From contig NZ_FNEJ01000021.1 of assembly GCF_900100085.1 (NCBI RefSeq), forward strand, positions 1 through 64,000: a stretch of 64,000 nt of DNA. The letters are read 5' to 3'. The stretch's first letter is position 1, and each line of letters begins with the position of its first letter. The stretch is from Salipiger marinus. GTDB taxonomy: Bacteria > Pseudomonadota > Alphaproteobacteria > Rhodobacterales > Rhodobacteraceae. The notes beneath the pieces are model-generated. The model worked only from the letters and a program-made list of their open reading frames with translations. It did no database searches and was not told where the DNA came from. Position numbers and translations under genes: made by a program. Below are positions 7,787 to 15,474 of this stretch, in pieces.

Positions 7787-8584
7787 GTGACCAGAATTTT
7801 CGACACCGACCCGGACAGCACCCCCGCCGCCGCCGAGGATGCGCCGCCGCAGATCCGCCGCATCCGGCACGAGCTGCGCCGCCGCAGCCTGACCGTGGCC
7901 GACACCGTGCAGCTGAGCCCGCACATGATCCGCCTGACCCTGACCGGCGCCGATCTGGCGGATTTTGTCAGCCTTGGCGCGGATGATCACCTCAAGGTCA
8001 TCCTCCCGCAGGCCGGGCCGGAGGAGGCGCGCCGCGATTACACCCCCCGCCGCTTTGACCCCGCGCTTCATGAACTGGTGCTGGATTTTGTCGACCATCC
8101 CGGCGGTCCTGCCGCCGATTTCGCCCGGGATCTGCGGGTGGGCGACAGCGTGACCGTGGCGGGGCCGCGCGGCTCTGCCGTGGTGGAGGGCGACATCGCC
8201 CACTGGCTGCTGATCGGCGATGAAACGGCACTTCCCGCCATCGGGCGCCGGATCGAGGATCTGCCTGCGGGGACTGCCGTCACCAGCCTAGTGGCGGTGC
8301 CGGGGAAGGCGGATGAACAGGCGCTGTCAACCGCCGCCGACTGGCGCGGGATCTGGGTGCACCGTCCGCTGTCCGCCGCCGCTGATCCCGGGCCGCTGCT
8401 GGCGGCGCTGGCCGGTATCGACCTGCCAGCGCGGTGTTATGTCTGGCTGGCCGCCGAGGCGGGCGTGGCGCGGGCGCTGCGTGACGCGCTGCTGGCGCGG
8501 GGCCATCCCAAGACATGGATGAAAGCCTCGGGCTACTGGACCGCCGGGCGGGCCGATGCCTCCGACAAGACGCTGGACGGCTGA
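7787..8584 (+). CDS. Siderophore-interacting protein (FAD-dependent ferric-siderophore reductase, ViuB/SIP family)
   Basis: The 265-residue protein has the FAD-binding beta-barrel first (HMIRLTLTG, DHLKVILPQ, RRDYTPRRFD) and the SIP C-terminal NAD(P)H domain after it (WLLIGDETALPAIGRRIEDL, VWLAAEAGVARALRDALL), ending with the ASGYWTAGRAD tail common to the family. These enzymes reduce Fe(III)-siderophores in the cytoplasm to release iron. The start is a GTG at 7787 behind AAAGGA. An iron-box-like site lies upstream. No siderophore receptor or transporter is adjacent. Confidence 0.9.
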   Translation: MTRIFDTDPDSTPAAAEDAPPQIRRIRHELRRRSLTVADTVQLSPHMIRLTLTGADLADFVSLGADDHLKVILPQAGPEEARRDYTPRRFDPALHELVLDFVDHPGGPAADFARDLRVGDSVTVAGPRGSAVVEGDIAHWLLIGDETALPAIGRRIEDLPAGTAVTSLVAVPGKADEQALSTAADWRGIWVHRPLSAAADPGPLLAALAGIDLPARCYVWLAAEAGVARALRDALLARGHPKTWMKASGYWTAGRADASDKTLDG

Positions 8585-8654
8585 GCCGGTTCAGACCTGA
8601 CAGCCCGCCGCGTTTGTGGGATAGTGGCGTGCCGCTTTTGCCGACCGAGGACTT

Positions 8655-9524
8655 ATGCCGCCAGACATGCTTGCCCCCGCCCTGACCGTCCTTCCGGACC
8701 CGCTGGCGGAGGATCCGCCGCGCGCCTCCGCCTTCATCGTCACGCTTTATGGCGATGTGGTGGAGCCGCGCGGCGGGCGGCTGTGGATGGGCACGCTGAT
8801 CGACTGTTGCGCCGGGCACGGCATCAGCGAAAGCCTTGTGCGCACCGCCGTGTCGCGGCTGGTCAGCGCCGGACGGCTGGAGGGCGAACGCATCGGGCGA
8901 CGCAGCCATTACCGGCTGGCCGCCGCCGCGCGCGCCGAATTCGGTGCCGCCGCGCAGGTGCTTTACACCCCGCCGCCCGCGCCGCAGGGCTGGCTGCTGG
9001 CCCCGGCAGACCAGCCGCCCGCGCCCGGCTGGGCACCGCTGGGCGGGGTGGCGCTGGCCCCCAACCGCAGCGACATGCCGCGCCCGGCGGGGCTGGTCTG
9101 GTCTGCCGACGTGGTGTCGGGGGTGGCGGACCTGCCCGGGCTTGCCGCCGCGCTCTGGCCGGTGGCGGAGGTGGGCACCGCCTATGCCGCCTTTGTCGCG
9201 CGGTTCGCGCCGCTGCTGGACCAGTGCCGCAGCGATCCGCCCGATGCGGTGCGCGCGCTGGCGCTGCGGCTGCGGCTGGTGCACGATTACCGGCTGGCGG
9301 CGCTGGCCGATCCGCGTCTGCCGCAGGCGGCGCTGCCCGCCGACTGGCCGGGGCCCGCGGCGCGGCGGCTGTTCGTCACGCTGTATCTGACGCTGGCCGA
9401 GGCGGCGGATGCCTGCATCGGCAGCCGATTCCTTGATCCCGACGGGCTGCTGCCGCAGGCCACCGCCGCCACCGACCTGCGGCTGGACCGGCTGCGGCGC
9501 GAGGCGGCGCGGCCAAGCGACTGA
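8655..9524 (+). CDS. paaX: PaaX-family transcriptional repressor
   Basis: A 289-residue PaaX-type protein: an N-terminal winged helix (RASAFIVTLYGDVVEPRGG, LVRTAVSRLVSAGRLEGER, GRRSHYRLA) followed by the PaaX C-terminal domain. In E. coli PaaX represses the paa operons and is released by phenylacetyl-CoA. It lies immediately before the paaJ-paaA operon in the same direction, fitting that role. A TetR-type regulator is encoded 9.5 kb away in the same cluster, so the island may have two controllers. The start ATG 8655 gives the usual N-terminal length. Confidence 0.85.
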   Translation: MPPDMLAPALTVLPDPLAEDPPRASAFIVTLYGDVVEPRGGRLWMGTLIDCCAGHGISESLVRTAVSRLVSAGRLEGERIGRRSHYRLAAAARAEFGAAAQVLYTPPPAPQGWLLAPADQPPAPGWAPLGGVALAPNRSDMPRPAGLVWSADVVSGVADLPGLAAALWPVAEVGTAYAAFVARFAPLLDQCRSDPPDAVRALALRLRLVHDYRLAALADPRLPQAALPADWPGPAARRLFVTLYLTLAEAADACIGSRFLDPDGLLPQATAATDLRLDRLRREAARPSD

Positions 9525-9615
9525 TTTTGCTGGCCGCCTCTGGTTGCTCCGCCAAAGCATCACGTCCTTTCCATCTTTTCTCTTTGCGTGTGACGCTTTC
9601 GGCGCTATGTCCATG

Positions 9616-9629
9616 ACCGAGCGGTCGGT
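9616..9629. promoter_or_regulatory. Palindrome ACCGAGCGGTCGGT, candidate TetR (PaaR) operator before paaJ
   Basis: This 14-base near-perfect palindrome lies 41 bases before the paaJ start. A matching site (ACCGTCCGGTCGGT) lies between paaG and the ABC transporter at 21634. Both differ by one base from a perfect ACCGACCGGTCGGT, the shape of operators for TetR-type acyl-CoA-responsive repressors. The TetR gene at 18319 is the likely partner. Confidence 0.5.
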
Positions 9630-9669
9630 GAATATGGAGGCACCCGCCGCGCGACGCGAGGAGGATCCC

Positions 9670-10875
9670 ATGACCGACGCTTTCATCTGCGATGCCGTGC
9701 GCACGCCCATCGGACGCTATGGTGGCGCGCTCTCGGGCATCCGCGCCGATGATCTGGCCGCCCTGCCGCTGGCCGCGCTGATGGCGCGCAACCCGTCGGT
9801 GGACTGGGCGCAGGTCGAGGATGTGATCCTTGGCTGCGCCAATCAGGCAGGGGAGGACAACCGCAACGTCGCGCGCATGGCGGCCCTGCTGGCGGGTCTG
9901 CCGCAGGAAGTGCCGGGCACCACGGTCAACCGGCTTTGCGGGTCGGGCATGGATGCGATCGGGCTTGCCGCGCGCACCATCCGCGCGGGGGATGCCGATC
10001 TGCTGCTGGCGGGCGGGGTCGAAAGCATGAGCCGCGCGCCTTTCGTGATGGCCAAGGCCATGACGGCCTTTTCCCGCAACGCGGAAATTTACGACACCAC
10101 CATCGGCTGGCGGTTCAAGAACCCGAAGCTGGACAAGCTCTTCGGCACCCATTCCATGCCCGAGACGGCGGATAACGTCGCCGCAGATTATGGCATCAGC
10201 CGCGAGGATCAGGACGCCTTTGCCGCCCGGTCGCAGGCGCGCTGGCAGGCGGCGCAGGAGCGCGGGCTTTTTGCCGAGGAAATCGTGCCGGTCCAGATTC
10301 CGCAGCGCAAGGGCGAGCCGCTGGTGGTGGACACCGACGAGCATCCGCGCCCCGGCACCACGGCGGAGCAGCTGGCCAAGCTGCGCGGCGTGAACGGGCC
10401 TGACCTGAGCGTGACGGCGGGCAATGCCAGCGGCGTCAATGACGGGGCGGCGGCGGTGATCGTCGCGTCCGAAGCGGCGGCGCGGCAGCATGGCCTGACC
10501 CCGCAGGCGCGCATCGTCGCCATGGCCGCCGCCGGTGTGGCGCCGCGCGTCATGGGCATTGGTCCGGTGCCCGCCACGCGCCGGGTGCTGGCCCGCGCCG
10601 GTCTGACGCTGGACCAGATGGACGTGATCGAACTGAACGAGGCCTTTGCCGCGCAGGGGCTGGCGGTGCTGCGCGATCTGGGCCTGCCCGATGACGCGCC
10701 GCATGTGAACGCGCAGGGCGGCGCCATCGCGCTGGGCCATCCCTTGGGCATGTCCGGCGCCCGGGTGGTGCTGTCCGCCACCCGCCAGCTGCACCGCACC
10801 GGCGGCCGCTACGCGCTCTGCACCATGTGTGTGGGCGTGGGGCAGGGCATTGCCCTTATCCTTGAACGCAGCTGA
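9670..10875 (+). CDS. paaJ: 3-oxoadipyl-CoA/3-oxo-5,6-dehydrosuberyl-CoA thiolase
   Basis: A 401-residue thiolase. The nucleophilic cysteine is in [11 protein letters not shown] (Cys90); [11 protein letters not shown] carries the active-site His and [10 protein letters not shown] the second cysteine. In phenylacetate degradation it cleaves 3-oxo-5,6-dehydrosuberyl-CoA and later 3-oxoadipyl-CoA to succinyl-CoA and acetyl-CoA. The ATG at 9670 has GAGGAGGATCCC in front, so upstream in-frame starts are not needed. It is first in a run with paaABCDE. PcaF of the protocatechuate pathway is nearly indistinguishable by motif; the neighbours decide for PaaJ. Confidence 0.93.
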   Translation: MTDAFICDAVRTPIGRYGGALSGIRADDLAALPLAALMARNPSVDWAQVEDVILGCANQAGEDNRNVARMAALLAGLPQEVPGTTVNRLCGSGMDAIGLAARTIRAGDADLLLAGGVESMSRAPFVMAKAMTAFSRNAEIYDTTIGWRFKNPKLDKLFGTHSMPETADNVAADYGISREDQDAFAARSQARWQAAQERGLFAEEIVPVQIPQRKGEPLVVDTDEHPRPGTTAEQLAKLRGVNGPDLSVTAGNASGVNDGAAAVIVASEAAARQHGLTPQARIVAMAAAGVAPRVMGIGPVPATRRVLARAGLTLDQMDVIELNEAFAAQGLAVLRDLGLPDDAPHVNAQGGAIALGHPLGMSGARVVLSATRQLHRTGGRYALCTMCVGVGQGIALILERS

Positions 10876-10894
10876 CGCAACCGGAGGCACGACG

Positions 10895-11893
10895 ATGTAT
10901 GCACAGATGGTAAAATCCGAAGGCATGAAATCCCTCGAGGACATGACGCCCGAGGAGCGCGCCTTTCAGGAGCGGATCGACCGCGGCGAAAAGATCGAGC
11001 CGAAGGAATGGATGCCCGAAGGCTACCGCAAGACGCTGATCCGCCAGATCGGCCAGCATGCCCATTCCGAAATCGTGGGCCAGCTGCCCGAAGGCAACTG
11101 GGTCACCCGCGCGCCGACGCTGGAACGCAAGGCGATCCTGCTGGCCAAGGTGCAGGACGAGGCGGGGCACGGGCTTTACCTGTACTCCGCCGCCGAAACG
11201 CTGGGGGTCAGCCGCGACGAGCTGATGGAAAAGCTGCATTCCGGCGCGATGAAATACAGCTCCATCTTCAATTACCCGACGCTGACATGGGCCGATATGG
11301 GCGCTGTCGGCTGGCTGGTGGACGGGGCCGCGATCATGAATCAGGTGCCGCTGCAGCGCACCTCTTACGGGCCTTACAGCCGCGCGATGATCCGCATCTG
11401 CAAGGAGGAAAGTTTCCACCAGCGGCAGGGCTATGCGATCATGATGAAGATGGCGCAGGGCACGCCGGAGCAGCGCGAGATGGCGCAGGATGCCTTCAAC
11501 CGCTTCTGGTTCCCGGCGCTGATGATGTTCGGGCCCTCCGACAAGGATTCGGTGCATTCCGCGCAGTCGATGGCGTGGAAGATCAAGATGAACACCAATG
11601 ACGAGCTGCGGCAGAAATTTGTCGACGAGACGGTGCCGCAGGCCGAATTTCTGGGCCTGACCGTGCCCGACGAGACGCTGCGCTGGAACGAGGCGCGCGG
11701 GCATTACGATTTTGCCGAACCCGACTGGGACGAGTTCTTCGAGGTCATCAAGGGCAACGGCCCCTGCAACGAGGAACGGCTGGAGGCGCGGCGCAGCGCC
11801 TGGGATCGGGGGGCTTGGTTCCGCGACGGGCTCAGCGCCTATGCCGAAAAAGCCGCCGCCCGCCGCGCCGCCGCGCGCGTGGCCGCAGAGTAA
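10895..11893 (+). CDS. paaA: Phenylacetyl-CoA 1,2-epoxidase catalytic subunit PaaA
   Basis: The 332-residue diiron oxygenase subunit of the PaaABC(D)E complex, which converts phenylacetyl-CoA to the ring 1,2-epoxide using O2 and NADPH. Ferritin-like ligand motifs are visible in [14 protein letters not shown] (E-x2-H) and [11 protein letters not shown] (E-x2-H), with the conserved [18 protein letters not shown] between them. It starts 20 bases after paaJ at ATG 10895 behind CGGAGGCAC. Length and sequence are typical of the family, and the gene order paaA-B-C-D-E is intact. Confidence 0.96.
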   Translation: MYAQMVKSEGMKSLEDMTPEERAFQERIDRGEKIEPKEWMPEGYRKTLIRQIGQHAHSEIVGQLPEGNWVTRAPTLERKAILLAKVQDEAGHGLYLYSAAETLGVSRDELMEKLHSGAMKYSSIFNYPTLTWADMGAVGWLVDGAAIMNQVPLQRTSYGPYSRAMIRICKEESFHQRQGYAIMMKMAQGTPEQREMAQDAFNRFWFPALMMFGPSDKDSVHSAQSMAWKIKMNTNDELRQKFVDETVPQAEFLGLTVPDETLRWNEARGHYDFAEPDWDEFFEVIKGNGPCNEERLEARRSAWDRGAWFRDGLSAYAEKAAARRAAARVAAE

Positions 11894-11905
11894 GGAGCGT
11901 CTGAC

Positions 11906-12193
11906 ATGTCCAGAAAAGAATGGCCGCTTTGGGAGATCTTCATCCGGGGCCAGCACGGGCTGAACCACCGCCATGTGGGCAGCCTGCACGCGCCGGATGC
12001 GGAAATGGCGATCAACAACGCGCGCGACGTCTATACCCGCCGCAAGGAAGGCGTGTCGATCTGGGTGGTGCCCTCGGCGCAGATCACCGCCTCGGCGCCC
12101 TCGGACAAGGGGCCGCTGTTCGATCCCGCCGAAAGCAAGGTCTACCGCCACCCGACCTTCTACGACATTCCCGAAGACGTGGGGCATATGTGA
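11906..12193 (+). CDS. paaB: Phenylacetyl-CoA epoxidase subunit PaaB
   Basis: A 95-residue small subunit of the epoxidase complex, recognisable from WPLWEIFIRGQHGLNHRHVG, the DAEMAINNARDVYTRR block and a C-terminal YRHPTFYDIPEDVGHM. PaaB is thought to hold PaaA-PaaC heterodimers together. It starts 13 bases after paaA behind AAGGAGCG, and its stop TGA shares its last base with the paaC start, suggesting translational coupling. Confidence 0.95.
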   Translation: MSRKEWPLWEIFIRGQHGLNHRHVGSLHAPDAEMAINNARDVYTRRKEGVSIWVVPSAQITASAPSDKGPLFDPAESKVYRHPTFYDIPEDVGHM

Positions 12194-13047
12194 TGCCGTC
12201 GCTGCCCGATGTGATGATCCCCGAAGTGGCGGATCTGGCCCGCCGCGCCGCCTCTGGCCAGACTGCCGATCCGCATCTGGAGGATGTGGCGCTGAAGCCC
12301 GCCTTTTTCGACTGGCTGTGCCGGATGGGCGACAGCACCCTGATCCTTGGCCACCGCCTGTCGGAATGGTGCGGCCATGGCCCGGTGCTGGAAGAGGACA
12401 TCGCGCTGGCCAATACCGCGCTGGATTTCATCGGGCAGACGCAGCTTTGGCTGGGGCTGGCCGCCGAGGTCGAGGCGCAGGGCCGCAGCGCCGATGATCT
12501 GGCCTTTCTGCGCGACGCGATGAAATTCCGCAACGTGAAGCTGGTGGAACTGCCCAATGGCGACATCGGCCAGACGCTGATGCGGGGTTTCCTGTTCGAC
12601 GCATGGCATTTCGAGATGCTGACCGCGCTGGGCAACTCCACCAGCCCGCGCGTGGCCGAGATCGCCGCCAAGGCGGTGAAAGAAGTGTCCTACCATCTGG
12701 AACGCTCCTCGGATCTGGTGGTGCGGCTGGGTGACGGCACCGAACAGAGCCATGAGCGGATGCAGGCGGCGCTGGACTATCTCTGGCCCTATACCGGCGA
12801 GATGTTCGCGGGCGATGCCATCGACCGGGCGGTGACGGAGGCGGGCATCGCGCCCGATCCCGCCGCTCTGCTGCCGCTCTGGCAGCGCACCGTCACCGAG
12901 GTGCTGGCCGAGGCGACGCTGCAGGTGCCCGACCGCCGCTTCGACGCGCAGCACGGGGGCAAGCAGGGGCGGCATACCGAACATCTGGGCTACATCCTTG
13001 CCCAGATGCAGTTCCTGCAACGCGCCTATCCCGGCGCAAGCTGGTAG
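12193..13047 (+). CDS. paaC: Phenylacetyl-CoA epoxidase structural subunit PaaC
   Basis: A 284-residue ferritin-like protein, the non-catalytic partner of PaaA. Typical segments are DSTLILGHRLSEWCGHGP, LEEDIALANTALDFIGQ, MKFRNVKLVELPNGD and KEVSYHLERSSDLVVRLGDG, with the QHGGKQGRHTEHLG tail. PaaC supports the fold and electron transfer in the complex. Its ATG overlaps the paaB stop by one base. A second ferritin-like paralogue lies after paaE at 14706. Confidence 0.95.
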   Translation: MPSLPDVMIPEVADLARRAASGQTADPHLEDVALKPAFFDWLCRMGDSTLILGHRLSEWCGHGPVLEEDIALANTALDFIGQTQLWLGLAAEVEAQGRSADDLAFLRDAMKFRNVKLVELPNGDIGQTLMRGFLFDAWHFEMLTALGNSTSPRVAEIAAKAVKEVSYHLERSSDLVVRLGDGTEQSHERMQAALDYLWPYTGEMFAGDAIDRAVTEAGIAPDPAALLPLWQRTVTEVLAEATLQVPDRRFDAQHGGKQGRHTEHLGYILAQMQFLQRAYPGASW

Positions 13048-13051
13048 TGCG

Positions 13052-13561
13052 ATGACCCCGACCGACGCGCAGATCTGGGACTGGCTGGCAGAGGTGCCCG
13101 ACCCCGAGATCCCGGTGATCTCTGTCACCGATCTGGGCATCGTGCGCGATCTGCGCTGGGAGGGCGATACGCTGGTGGTGGCGGTGACGCCGACCTATTC
13201 CGGCTGTCCGGCCACGGCGGTCATTGATCTCGCGATCGAGACCCATCTGCAGGCGCGCGGCGTGGTGCGGGTGCGGCTGGAGCGGCGTCTCTCGCCGCCA
13301 TGGACCACCGACTGGCTGACCGAGGCGGGCCGCGCGAAACTGACCGCCTATGGCATCGCCCCGCCGGTGGACGGCACCGCCCCGGATGGCCGCTCGGGCC
13401 GGGCGGCGCGGCTCGCCGGGGGCAGCAATCTGGTCATCGCCTGTCCGCGCTGCGGGTCGGCGCAGACCGAGCGCGTCAGCCAGTTCGGTTCCACCCCCTG
13501 CAAGGCGGCGTGGCGCTGCCGCGACTGCCTTGAACCCTTCGACTATTTCAAATGCCACTGA
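13052..13561 (+). CDS. paaD: PaaD, iron-sulfur assembly-type accessory protein of the epoxidase
   Basis: A 169-residue protein with an N-terminal MIP18/DUF59 domain (VPDPEIPVISVTDLGIVRD, TPTYSGCPATAVIDLAIE) and a C-terminal zinc-ribbon-like part (CPRCGS, then CKAAWRCRDCLEPFDYFKCH). PaaD is needed for an active epoxidase, probably for cluster maturation of PaaE. It starts five bases after the paaC stop. After it come 78 bases with two short GC hairpins before paaE. Confidence 0.94.
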   Translation: MTPTDAQIWDWLAEVPDPEIPVISVTDLGIVRDLRWEGDTLVVAVTPTYSGCPATAVIDLAIETHLQARGVVRVRLERRLSPPWTTDWLTEAGRAKLTAYGIAPPVDGTAPDGRSGRAARLAGGSNLVIACPRCGSAQTERVSQFGSTPCKAAWRCRDCLEPFDYFKCH

Positions 13562-13600
13562 CGGGCTTAGCCCGATGAAACCCCCGACGGGCCTTGCCCG
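13562..13600 (+). other. Two short hairpins in the paaD-paaE gap
   Basis: CGGGC-TTA-GCCCG at 13562-13574 and CGGGC-CTT-GCCCG at 13588-13600 have the same 5-base stem. They lie just after paaD and before the strong paaE Shine-Dalgarno GGAGGAGG. They may tune mRNA stability between paaABCD and paaE; there is no U-tract, so termination is not indicated. Confidence 0.3.
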
Positions 13601-13639
13601 CCGCCGCACGCCCCGCATCCGGACAGGAGGAGGTCTGAC

Positions 13640-14716
13640 ATGCCCCGTTTCCATCCCCTAGAGGTGACAGAGATCCGCCGCGACACCCGCGACGCGGTGG
13701 TGGTCACGCTGCGCCCGCGCCCCGAGGATGCCGCGCAGTTCGATTTTACCCAAGGGCAGTATCTGACCTTCCGCCGGGCCTTTGACGGCGAGGAACTGCG
13801 CCGGTCCTATTCGATCTGCGCGGGGCGCGACGAGGGCTGCCTGCGGGTCGGGATCAAGCGGGTGGAGGGCGGCGCCTTTTCCACATGGGCCAACGAGGGC
13901 CTGCGCCCCGGCGACATGCTGGAGGCGATGCCGCCGCAGGGCCGGTTCCACACCCCGCTCGATCCGGGCCGCGCGCGCAGCTATCTGGGGTTTGCGGGCG
14001 GGTCGGGCATCACGCCGCTGCTGTCGATCATCAAGACCGTGCTGGCGCGCGAACCGCAGTCCAGCTTCACGCTGGTCTATGCCAACCGGCAGGTGGCCTC
14101 CATCATGTTCCGCGAGGAGCTGGAGGATCTGAAGAACAGCTATCTGGGGCGGCTGTCGGTCATCCATATCCTTGAAAGCGAGGGGCAGGAGATCGACCTG
14201 TTCACCGGGCGGATCGACGCGGAGAAGATGGCGATGCTGTTCCGGCTGTGGATCGATGCCGCCACGGTGGACACCGCCTTCATCTGCGGGCCGGAGCCGA
14301 TGATGCTGACCATCGCCGAAAGCTTGCGCCAGCAGGGTCTGGCCGAGGATCAGATCAAGTTCGAGCTTTTCGCCTCGTCCCAGCCGGGCCGGGCCAAGGC
14401 GCGGGCCGTGTCGCGGCAGGCCGCCACGGCGGGCAACAGCTGCGAGGTGTCGGTGACGCTGGACGGGGCCACGCGCAGCTTCCGGATGCCCAAGGACGGC
14501 ACGGCGCTGCTGGATGCGGCGCTGCAGAACCACATGGACGCGCCCTATTCCTGCAAGGCGGGGGTCTGTTCCACCTGCCGCGCCAAGGTGCTGGACGGCG
14601 AGGTGGAGATGCAGGTCAACCACGCGCTGGAGGATTACGAGGTGCGCGCGGGCTATGTGCTGTCCTGCCAGTGCGTGCCGCTGTCGGACCGGGTGGTGCT
14701 CAGCTATGACGAATGA
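13640..14716 (+). CDS. paaE: Phenylacetyl-CoA epoxidase reductase PaaE
   Basis: A 358-residue NADPH:acceptor reductase that delivers electrons to PaaA. The FAD domain (RRSYSICAGR, FSTWANEGLRPGD), the NADPH domain (GFAGGSGITPLLSIIKT, FICGPEPMMLTIAESL) and a C-terminal plant-type 2Fe-2S ferredoxin domain (YSCKAGVCSTCRAKVLDGE, then LSCQCVP) are in the usual order. The start at 13640 follows AGGAGGAGGTCTGAC. Its last 11 bases overlap the start of the next gene, so the two are probably translated together. Confidence 0.95.
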   Translation: MPRFHPLEVTEIRRDTRDAVVVTLRPRPEDAAQFDFTQGQYLTFRRAFDGEELRRSYSICAGRDEGCLRVGIKRVEGGAFSTWANEGLRPGDMLEAMPPQGRFHTPLDPGRARSYLGFAGGSGITPLLSIIKTVLAREPQSSFTLVYANRQVASIMFREELEDLKNSYLGRLSVIHILESEGQEIDLFTGRIDAEKMAMLFRLWIDAATVDTAFICGPEPMMLTIAESLRQQGLAEDQIKFELFASSQPGRAKARAVSRQAATAGNSCEVSVTLDGATRSFRMPKDGTALLDAALQNHMDAPYSCKAGVCSTCRAKVLDGEVEMQVNHALEDYEVRAGYVLSCQCVPLSDRVVLSYDE

Positions 14717-15458
14717 CGCGGATCACATGGCGCTGGCGGATTATCTGGCGCAGGGCGGCAAGCTGACCTCGCCGGAAAACGTGCCGCCGCGCTACCGGGG
14801 CGAGGTGCTGCGGCTCATGGCCTCGTTTGTCGACAGCCAGCTTGCCGGATCGGCGGGCTTTGCCGGGGCCATCAACTGGGCGCCCGGCATCAAGGCGCGC
14901 ATCGCCGCCAGCCGCATCACGCTGGAAAAGGCCGATCACGCCGAACGGGTGCTGGATCTGATGCAGGCCTTCGGCACCGACAAGGCGCTTTACGAACAGG
15001 CGCATGACTGGGCCGCGCGCGGCCCGCGCGACGCGGCGCCAGAGGCACGGCGCCGGGGCGGCGACATGCGGCTGTCGGTGTTCCACGCGCCGCTGACCGG
15101 CTGGACCGACGCGGTGGTGATGAACGTGCTGATGGGGCAGGCCACGCTGGAGGTGCTGGAGGATCTGGCGCGCTGTTCCTATCAGCCGCTGGCCGAAGTG
15201 CTGCGCGACATCCTCCCGCGCGAGCGGCGGCACATGGAACTGGGGCTGGAGGGGCTGGAGCGCATCGGCGCCACCGCCGAGGCGCGCGCCTCGGTCGCCT
15301 ACTGGCTGCCCCGGGTGGCGGACACGTTCGGGCCCGCGCAGTCGGACCGGTTTGACCGGCTGCAGGCCATGGGCCTGCGCCGCACCGACAATGAAACGCT
15401 GCGCAGGGCGTGGCGGACCACGGCGGAGGCCACGCTGGCGCCGCTGGGGCTGATCTGA
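14706..15458 (+). CDS. Additional PaaA/PaaC-family ferritin-like protein in the paa operon
   Basis: A 250-residue protein with the helical look of the phenylacetic acid catabolic (PaaA_PaaC) family: ITLEKADHAERVLDLMQ in the first half and DILPRERRHMELGLEGLERIG in the second. The second motif has a proper E-x2-H; at the first the acid is one residue further from the His, so the diiron site may be altered. It overlaps paaE by 11 bases and precedes paaZ by 16, so it is firmly in the operon. E. coli has no equivalent sixth gene between paaE and paaZ. Its job is unknown: alternative subunit, accessory protein, or separate oxygenase. Confidence 0.8.
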   Translation: MTNDADHMALADYLAQGGKLTSPENVPPRYRGEVLRLMASFVDSQLAGSAGFAGAINWAPGIKARIAASRITLEKADHAERVLDLMQAFGTDKALYEQAHDWAARGPRDAAPEARRRGGDMRLSVFHAPLTGWTDAVVMNVLMGQATLEVLEDLARCSYQPLAEVLRDILPRERRHMELGLEGLERIGATAEARASVAYWLPRVADTFGPAQSDRFDRLQAMGLRRTDNETLRRAWRTTAEATLAPLGLI

Positions 15459-15474
15459 ACAGGAAGGACATCTG

